Shown: piece by piece, positions 6,013 through 8,538 of the stretch
How positions within the stretch are numbered: the first letter of the stretch is position 1
How the letters are laid out: every line of letters begins with the position of its first letter
Origin: Sphingobacteriaceae bacterium
GTDB lineage: Bacteria; Bacteroidota; Bacteroidia; Sphingobacteriales; Sphingobacteriaceae
Reading direction: 5' to 3'
DNA length: 8,538 nt
NCBI GenBank assembly: GCA_025450155.1
Contig: JANWIB010000060.1
Span: forward strand, 1-8,538
Notes under the pieces: model-generated
Database searches by the model: none
The model's input: only the letters and a program-made list of their open reading frames with translations
Told to the model about the DNA's origin: nothing
Translations under genes and position numbers: made by a program

Positions 6013-8538
6013 TTACTTTAAGAATTCATTAAACAAAATAGATACATAATACATTCCTCCAACTGACGGATTTCCATAAGCTGTTTTGTAATAGTGATTG
6101 AGCAAATTAGATCCTCCAATTTTAATTATTGAATTATAGGAAGATACTTTTAAGCTAAGCTGCCCATCGAGTGTACCGAATGCGGGTACATTACCACTTA
6201 CAAAGTTTGACTGCCAATAAAAGTCTTCCTGCCAACGATAAACCACATTAAAGCCAACATTTTTAACAATATCGCGACTGGAAACACCGAAATTGAATAA
6301 TACTTGCGGCACATTAAAGCCCTCGTTAAAGCTTAGGGGCAGTTTATCATTTTTATTATAAGAAACATTACCATTAAATACTAATTTCTTCCAATTGTAG
6401 CCCATACTTACCCCCAAACCCCACGAATATGGATTGCCTTTGATGTTAACCGGAACATGGTACAGAACAATATTTTGGGGAGAAAAATTACCAGAAACCT
6501 GTGTTTGGTAAACATTAATGGGTGAAATATAGTGACGATATTTATTATAATAGCCAGAGGCATCAATAAGAAATTTATTATTGAACATGCCCCGGTATCC
6601 TAATTCGATGGTTTGTACTTGTTCAGGTTTTATACCCTGTGCATCAAATACATATTCTTCCAACGAAGCATTATTCAAAACGTAATTGCGATAGCTTTCG
6701 GCTGTGTACGGACGATTCGTATAGAGATTATATTTATTCAACATATCCGGTAACCCACCTATTAAATGAATTTCACCGTTTGCTGCTTCGAAATCTAAGT
6801 ACTGATTGGAGATAGTTGGATTTCTTTGCCGAAATTGATACGAAGCCCTAAAATTACTATTAGGTTTAACTGTATAATTTGCCGTAAAACCAGGCGAATA
6901 CAGCATATCAAAGCTCTTACTTTTATCTATACGCACAGAACCGACTAATTTTAGTTTGTTTGTAATATTCTTGCCTAATTGAAGATAACCTCCGTATTCA
7001 TTTAAACTAATTTTCTGATTTAAATCATCAAATATTGTTCCCCCAGAATTCAGGTTATATTTTCTATACGAAGCCCCGGCTAATAAATCCAGTTTATGCT
7101 TAAACAGACCAGAGAAATCATAAGCTCCCTCATACTGCATTAAGTTAGAGTGATCTTGAAAAAGTGCACCTTTTTTCAACAGATTGCTCTTCAATATACT
7201 ATAATTATCAGTCCCCGGCTCAGGACGACCATTATCGCCCATAATCCTGGCAGCATTATGGGCATCCTGATCGGATGTTCCTTTTAGTTTTTCTACAGCA
7301 AAGGCATAAGCATATTCTTTTAACCAGATGGAGTTAGGTTTCCAAACCTCATTGAGTAAGCCTCCCAAGCGTGTTGCATTATACGTATCTCCTGAATTTA
7401 CCCGGGTAGTATATCCTCTTAACAAAAACTGTTTACCTTTTAATTCTAACTTGTACTGGCCAAGATTAAAGTCTTTTAAAACATAACGGTCTACATCTGT
7501 ATACAGGGCATTTCCTTTTCTCCAGTTAACTTGTGCTATCGCTTCAACAGAATTGGAAATTTTATAATGTATGGCCCCAATAGTTTTTAGCGAATTGGTC
7601 CCATAATCAACTAATTCTTCCTCCGCATACCCGGTACGGGTAACGGCTAATTTGGGCAGCATGCCTTTGTTAAATGCCGTTACAATAGATCGTTGTGGTT
7701 CTGGGAGACAGCCACATGGCACATTTGGATTCTCATTTTTAACATCGAGGCCTATTTGCTCCAATGTGGGCATATGCGGGCCGTTTTCATCTCCATATAC
7801 ATTTACACCATCATAAGCTGGATTTGACCTGTTTCCAGCAATTAATCGCATATTTAAACGATCAAAATTGCCTAAATTTCGCGACTCCCAATCTTCTCCT
7901 TGTGTATATGCAAGTGCCACTTTTATGCCTAACCGATTATTTAAAACCCGTGCATATCGAATGGACATATCTTCCCAGGGAGAACGATTTGTCTGATAGT
8001 TATCAAGGTGATTTAACCCTAAGCGAAATTGTGCACTTAATCCAGGATGAGTGAATGGATTTTTAGAATTAACCAGTAATGAACCATTTATTCCTCCGGA
8101 ACCTTGCAACATAGGCAACGATTCTGAAAGCAATTCCACTTTATCGACATCTATATCAGCAACACCTAAGATATTTCCCATTGAAAAATTAAACCCGGGC
8201 AACTGATTATCCATTCCATCTACATACTGGGAAAATCTTTGATTAGTAGTAGAGTTAATTCCCCGAAATCCAACGGATTTAGATAAAAAACTCTGCATAT
8301 TAACTCCCACACCAGGCATATTCACAAGAGCATCATAAAAAGATGGCGATGCGTTGGCAATGATATTCTCCTGATTTAATTTCCTATTGGCAATTGGCAT
8401 TTCAAAGACTGATGCGGGTTCTAAATAGATTGATACATTTTTATTAGAAACACTTACAGCACTCTCTACACTGGTATAGCCTTTGAAAGTAGCGATAATG
8501 GCCGATGAGGCTTTTGGATCTGAAGCTAAATAAAACTC
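6013..8538 (-). CDS. TonB-dependent outer-membrane receptor, N-terminus outside the window
   Basis: The frame is open from the right edge to a TAA at 6015-6013, giving 841 visible residues. The Met at 8400-8398 is internal: the 46 codons before it are in frame and read like the end of a carboxypeptidase-regulatory-like domain, with hydrophobic strands, FKGY and VSIYLEP. A signal peptide and the first part of that domain must lie beyond the edge. The plug domain (visible residues about 55-165) contains SVGFRGINSTT, SQYVDGMDNQLPGF and VDKVELLSESLPMLQGSGG, the last a divergent form of the usual 'VEVLKGPASxLYG' segment. The rest is beta-barrel, ending in NEFLK. A Cys pair, VPCGCLPEP, lies in the barrel region, probably in an outer loop. 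The ligand is unknown, and no SusD-like partner follows. A GH31 gene is the next gene downstream, which makes a glucan-related ligand possible but unproven. Confidence 0.9.
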   Translation of the reverse strand, partial: EFYLASDPKASSAIIATFKGYTSVESAVSVSNKNVSIYLEPASVFEMPIANRKLNQENIIANASPSFYDALVNMPGVGVNMQSFLSKSVGFRGINSTTNQRFSQYVDGMDNQLPGFNFSMGNILGVADIDVDKVELLSESLPMLQGSGGINGSLLVNSKNPFTHPGLSAQFRLGLNHLDNYQTNRSPWEDMSIRYARVLNNRLGIKVALAYTQGEDWESRNLGNFDRLNMRLIAGNRSNPAYDGVNVYGDENGPHMPTLEQIGLDVKNENPNVPCGCLPEPQRSIVTAFNKGMLPKLAVTRTGYAEEELVDYGTNSLKTIGAIHYKISNSVEAIAQVNWRKGNALYTDVDRYVLKDFNLGQYKLELKGKQFLLRGYTTRVNSGDTYNATRLGGLLNEVWKPNSIWLKEYAYAFAVEKLKGTSDQDAHNAARIMGDNGRPEPGTDNYSILKSNLLKKGALFQDHSNLMQYEGAYDFSGLFKHKLDLLAGASYRKYNLNSGGTIFDDLNQKISLNEYGGYLQLGKNITNKLKLVGSVRIDKSKSFDMLYSPGFTANYTVKPNSNFRASYQFRQRNPTISNQYLDFEAANGEIHLIGGLPDMLNKYNLYTNRPYTAESYRNYVLNNASLEEYVFDAQGIKPEQVQTIELGYRGMFNNKFLIDASGYYNKYRHYISPINVYQTQVSGNFSPQNIVLYHVPVNIKGNPYSWGLGVSMGYNWKKLVFNGNVSYNKNDKLPLSFNEGFNVPQVLFNFGVSSRDIVKNVGFNVVYRWQEDFYWQSNFVSGNVPAFGTLDGQLSLKVSSYNSIIKIGGSNLLNHYYKTAYGNPSVGGMYYVSILFNEFLK

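Noticed and set aside
7764..8054. Plus-strand ORF of 96 codons rich in His and Leu
   Set aside because: It is antisense to the right-hand receptor barrel, and its composition is what reverse reading of receptor codons gives.
1..8538. Searched for a CRISPR array, defence genes, transposase, integrase or flanking direct repeats
   Set aside because: None seen; all long frames are explained by receptor, glycosidase, methyltransferase-like and DUF6660-type genes.

Overview
The window reads as chromosomal DNA from a member of the Bacteroidota, most likely of the Sphingobacteriales/Cytophagales/Flavobacteriia type. It is AT-rich and every supported gene lies on the minus strand. There are two TonB-dependent receptors with N-terminal carboxypeptidase-regulatory-like extensions, a DUF6660-type small exported protein, and a TAnnTTTG-type promoter element. 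Species cannot be assigned from this sequence. No tRNA, rRNA, CRISPR array, insertion sequence, integrase or attachment site was seen, and no gene-free stretch exceeds 300 bases.

Right-hand part, transcribed first (8538 down to 3405). A TonB-dependent outer-membrane receptor enters from the right edge. Its reading frame is open to the last base, so its true N-terminus lies outside the window. A weak stem followed by six T residues sits just after its stop and may be a terminator. About 145 bases later comes a complete family GH31 alpha-glucosidase-type enzyme of 820 residues. It has the catalytic signature intact and no signal peptide, so it is probably cytoplasmic. The leader before it contains two mutually exclusive inverted repeats and a 22-codon upstream ORF that overlaps its start. 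These are suggestive only.

Left-hand part (3344 down to 1). A promoter-like TATATTTG lies only four bases before the GTG start of a 108-residue exported Cys/His-rich DUF6660-type protein. After it come a previously unmarked 24-codon hydrophobic ORF whose ATG overlaps the DUF6660 stop (TGATG), a complete 727-residue TonB-dependent receptor, and a 200-residue polytopic isoprenylcysteine-methyltransferase-like membrane protein that starts two bases after the receptor stop. An open frame that runs off the left edge may be a further gene. The tight spacing argues for one transcript.

How the genes may work together: in the left operon, the receptor would import a scarce ligand through the outer membrane. 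The small Cys/His-rich protein could bind a metal in the periplasm or at the membrane, and the methyltransferase would modify an unknown membrane-associated substrate. DUF6660-type genes are, from general knowledge, often found near receptors and metal-efflux genes in Bacteroidota, so metal handling is the leading inference, but nothing in the window proves a ligand. The GH31 enzyme would hydrolyse alpha-linked glucosides inside the cell. Whether the right-hand receptor feeds it is undecided, because no SusD-like partner is visible.
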